DNA from: Bacteroidales bacterium UBA3868
GTDB lineage: Bacteria; Bacteroidota; Bacteroidia; Bacteroidales; WCHB1-69
Direction of reading: 5' to 3'
DNA length: 9,719 nucleotides
NCBI GenBank assembly: GCA_002392325.1
Contig: DGGS01000206.1
Location: 1 to 9,719, forward strand
Shown: piece after piece, positions 7,995 to 9,719 of the stretch
Layout of the letters: each line of letters begins with the position of its first letter
Numbering within the stretch: the stretch's first letter is position 1
Program-made: the position numbers and the translations under genes
Notes under the pieces: model-generated
Seen by the model: only the letters and a program-made list of their open reading frames with translations
Database searches by the model: none
Told to the model about the DNA's origin: nothing

Positions 7995-8546
7995 TTAGAA
8001 ATCGGATTCCACCTCCTGAATATCGATAATGGCGTTTTTGCCATCAATATAGGAGATCACAAGTGGAAAATTGGCGCGGTAACTGCAGTTGGACAGCACC
8101 AACCGGTTAACCACATCCGAATCCTCGGCCTTATTGAGATGCCAAACCATGTAGTCGGTCACAAACTTGGCGTACTTCTCCTCCTCTTTCAGTCCATTAT
8201 ATTCCTTATAATCAGCTCCATACTTATCCGCAAGCGTCTCTTTCAGTTTAGCATAGGTATAATTTGTGCTCCGATTGAAGTTGACCACCACTATATAAAC
8301 GAGGTGGGTTTTGGATGCGGCGCGAATCTCGATCTTCACTCGCTCGCCCGCGAATGTGCCCCGCATGAAGGAAGTATTGGGGGCATTGTGGTTGGTTTCC
8401 AGTTCAAAACCTTTCCCTTTGAGTTTGTTCACAAAGGTATTCATGGTGCAATTCATACTGATACCCAGAAATTTCATGGGTTGGGTTTGCGCCGGAGCCA
8501 GAAGGAACACCGACACAAAAGCGAGAAGCATCAAAACTTTCTTCAT
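7995..8546 (-). CDS. Small secreted protein of unknown function
   Basis: A 183-aa protein starting MKKVLMLLAFVSVFLLAPAQTQ. The charged start, hydrophobic core and APA-Q site are a clear type I signal peptide, cleaved about after residue 19. The mature protein begins with PMKFLGISMNCTMNTFVNKLKGKGFE, the kind of opening I associate with small exported Bacteroidota proteins of unknown role. The rest mixes strands and helices (RVKIEIRAASKTHLVYIVVVNF; a Lys/Tyr-rich helix around YTYAKLKETLADKYGADYKE) and holds two cysteines besides Met/Lys-rich parts. There is no lipobox or membrane anchor, so it is probably periplasmic or exported. It has its own promoter and ends 73 bp before the tetR start. It is on the same strand as the efflux operon, but the tetR promoter lies between them. 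No partner gene is apparent and I assign no function. Confidence 0.88.
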   Translation of the reverse strand: MKKVLMLLAFVSVFLLAPAQTQPMKFLGISMNCTMNTFVNKLKGKGFELETNHNAPNTSFMRGTFAGERVKIEIRAASKTHLVYIVVVNFNRSTNYTYAKLKETLADKYGADYKEYNGLKEEEKYAKFVTDYMVWHLNKAEDSDVVNRLVLSNCSYRANFPLVISYIDGKNAIIDIQEVESDF

Positions 8547-8565
8547 CAGGTTTTATTTTAGCGTG

Positions 8566-8573
8566 CAAAAATA
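8566..8573 (-). promoter_or_regulatory. Putative promoter (-7 box) of the secreted-protein gene
   Basis: TATTTTTG on the minus strand fits TAnnTTTG and lies 19 bp upstream of the ATG at 8546. It sits in TGCAAAAATACAAAAA (plus, 8564-8579), a sequence nearly identical to the other promoters in this window. The -33 region (about 8593-8600) holds only GTTTTATA, a poor match. The bases GCGTGCAAAAATACA (8561-8575) also occur at the tetR promoter. Confidence 0.55.
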
Positions 8574-8647
8574 CAAAAAGTTAACTTAACCTTATAAAAC
8601 TTCACGAACTTCTTTTGGATTCCACAGAAAAGACAAAGTTTACTCGG

Positions 8648-8668
8648 GCATGAAAAACTCTTTCACGC
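8648..8668. promoter_or_regulatory. Inverted repeat upstream of the 8709 gene promoter
   Basis: GCATGAAA (8648-8655) and TTTCACGC (8661-8668) pair at seven of eight positions around a 5-bp centre. The element covers the place where a -33 box should be for the -7 box at 8677-8684, and no TTTG is present there. It may therefore be the site of an activator or repressor. It is followed by ATTTTTG, but no plus-strand gene lies upstream, so a terminator is unlikely. Confidence 0.4.
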
Positions 8669-8676
8669 GATTTTTG

Positions 8677-8684
8677 TATTTTTG
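8677..8684 (+). promoter_or_regulatory. Putative promoter (-7 box) of the 8709 operon
   Basis: TATTTTTG matches TAnnTTTG exactly and lies 24 bp before the ATG at 8709. Transcription would start near 8691, giving a leader of under 20 nt. No -33 TTTG is present at the usual spacing. The surrounding TTTTTGTATTTTTGCA is the exact inverse of the promoter sequence at 8564-8579. Confidence 0.55.
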
Positions 8685-8708
8685 CAATCTTAATAAAAAA
8701 ACAGAAGC

Positions 8709-9404
8709 ATGAAGAAAACCGACATCCTTGTTATTGTTATCATTATCCTGGTATTATTGCCTTTTTTCCTCAGTGAAACCGTATTCAACACTTTTTGTGA
8801 CCTCACCGCCAGATATCCGTTGTGGATGGCATTTCTGAAGTTCGGCATTTTGGCCACCTTCGGGGAGATGCTGGGGCAGCGCATCAAGACAGGGCAATAT
8901 TACCACAAGGAGTTCGGACTGTTCCCGAAATTCATCGTATGGGGTTTTCTGGGCATGTGGATCGCGCTTGCGATGAGCGTATTCAAGGTCGGCATTCCGG
9001 CATTTATGGAGCGCGCGAGCTGTTTTGCCGGCGTCAGAGAGGCGATGGGCGGCGACTTTTCCGCTCTGAAACTGGCCGGGGCATTCTTCGTCAGTTTGAT
9101 GATGAACACCTCTTTCGCCCCCGTGTTTATGACCTTCCATAAAATCTGCGACATGCACATTGCCGAGTATGACGGTCGCGCGGTTGCGCTCGTCAAGCCC
9201 ATCCAGGTGCGCAAGCACATCCAGAACCTAAACTGGGATGTTCAATGGAACTTCGTCTTCAAGAAGACTATCCCGTTGTTCTGGATTCCCGCTCACACGC
9301 TGACCTTCTGCTTGCCGGGTGAGTTCCAGGTGCTCTTCGCCGCCTTCTGCAGCATCATACTCGGCCTGTTCCTCTCCTTGGCCGCCATGAAGAAAAACGG
9401 ATAA
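8709..9404 (+). CDS. Polytopic membrane protein, possibly Mpv17/PMP22-like
   Basis: A 231-aa very hydrophobic protein with about six predicted membrane segments, near residues 5-22, 40-56, 74-95, 122-143, 185-203 and 207-225. The closest family I can name is Mpv17/PMP22. The early FGEMLGQRIKTG stretch resembles that family's conserved GD-type segment after the first helices. The end (NWDVQWNFVF ... PLFWIPAHTLTFCLP ... FQVLFAAFCSIILG) resembles its Trp/Pro-rich C-terminus. The match is from memory of the pattern and moderate at best. No transport or enzyme motif was seen. The first segment acts as an uncleaved anchor, since no cleavage site follows. A weak AGAAG lies before the ATG. The next gene begins 11 bp after the stop, so the two are probably one operon. 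Confidence 0.9.
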   Translation: MKKTDILVIVIIILVLLPFFLSETVFNTFCDLTARYPLWMAFLKFGILATFGEMLGQRIKTGQYYHKEFGLFPKFIVWGFLGMWIALAMSVFKVGIPAFMERASCFAGVREAMGGDFSALKLAGAFFVSLMMNTSFAPVFMTFHKICDMHIAEYDGRAVALVKPIQVRKHIQNLNWDVQWNFVFKKTIPLFWIPAHTLTFCLPGEFQVLFAAFCSIILGLFLSLAAMKKNG

Positions 9405-9415
9405 CCCGCACGATT

Positions 9416-9719
9416 ATGATAGACACTGAAATACGCCATATATTAGGACTTTGCAAGACCATCAACAAATACGCCCACCGGCTGACACTCGAGGATTTGC
9501 AGAATGACCCGCGCTGTCAAGAGATTCCGGACCTCAGTTTGGACACGGTCCAACGGGTAATCAAGACCGTCAAGGAACGCATCCGGCATGGGTGCACACC
9601 ATACGAAAACAAGGTCATTCTCCACACCGGTCCTCACCACGACGACATCATGCTGGGCATCATGCCGTTAATCAACCGCCAACTCCGCCCGGTTTCCAAC
9701 GATGTCTATTTCAACATCA
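9416..9719 (+). CDS. PIG-L/LmbE-like protein, N-terminal part, cut by window edge
   Basis: An open frame from the ATG at 9416 runs to the window edge for 101 codons (MIDTEIRHILGLCKTINKYA...). The first 65 residues or so are a helical leader. Then VILHTGPHHDDIMLG (about 68-81) gives a strand followed by a PHxDD motif (P73, H74, D76, D77), the metal-binding signature of PIG-L/LmbE N-acetylglucosamine deacetylases. The usual form is PHPDDE; here His replaces Pro and Ile replaces Glu. In Bacteroidota, PIG-L-type domains are also found joined to glucosamine-6-phosphate deaminase (NagB) domains, and this could be the start of such a protein, but the rest lies outside. It has no signal peptide, so it is cytoplasmic. 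It lies 11 bp after the membrane-protein gene, probably in the same transcript. Confidence 0.7.
   Translation, partial: MIDTEIRHILGLCKTINKYAHRLTLEDLQNDPRCQEIPDLSLDTVQRVIKTVKERIRHGCTPYENKVILHTGPHHDDIMLGIMPLINRQLRPVSNDVYFNI

Noticed and set aside
8648..8684. Hairpin followed by a T-run as an intrinsic terminator
   Set aside because: No plus-strand gene lies upstream to be terminated. The T-run belongs to the promoter box, and the stem is imperfect.
1..9719. CRISPR arrays, insertion sequences, tRNA or rRNA genes
   Set aside because: No spaced direct repeats, transposase genes, terminal inverted repeats or RNA gene signatures were seen on either strand.

Overview
The window looks like ordinary chromosomal DNA of a Bacteroidota bacterium, most likely of the order Bacteroidales. 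The evidence is the promoter style: four putative promoters carry a TAnnTTTG -7 box and none has a good Shine-Dalgarno / sigma70-type arrangement. The protein families also fit: a lipoprotein-type RND adaptor, small secreted proteins, and a PIG-L-like protein with an HHDD motif. No insertion sequence, CRISPR array, tRNA, rRNA or phage gene was seen.

Left part (1-1102, minus strand): the 5' 57% or so of thrS, threonyl-tRNA synthetase, running off the left edge. It has its own promoter in the 87-bp gap upstream.

Centre (1190-7922, minus strand): a compact five-gene tripartite efflux operon. In transcription order it encodes a TetR-family repressor, a small unrecognised lipoprotein, a lipid-anchored membrane fusion protein, an inner-membrane RND permease (1027 aa), and a TolC-family outer-membrane channel. 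Gaps are 11, 4 and 56 bp, followed by a 4-bp ATGA overlap, so the genes are almost certainly co-transcribed from the tetR promoter. A near-perfect autoregulatory site is visible there: an 11-bp inverted repeat that overlaps both the -7 box and the tetR start codon. No terminator is visible between the channel gene and thrS, so some read-through into thrS is possible.

Right part: a monocistronic gene for a small secreted protein (7995-8546, minus) is divergent from a plus-strand pair. The pair is a polytopic membrane protein, possibly Mpv17/PMP22-like (8709-9404), and the start of a PIG-L/LmbE-like protein (9416 to the window edge). The divergent promoters are mirror images, joined by a perfect 16-bp inverted repeat.

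I found no clearly new multi-gene system. The points most worth following are the lipoprotein inserted between repressor and pump, the tetR operator dyad, the extended promoter consensus seen four times, and the 9-bp tandem repeats between the adaptor and permease genes.
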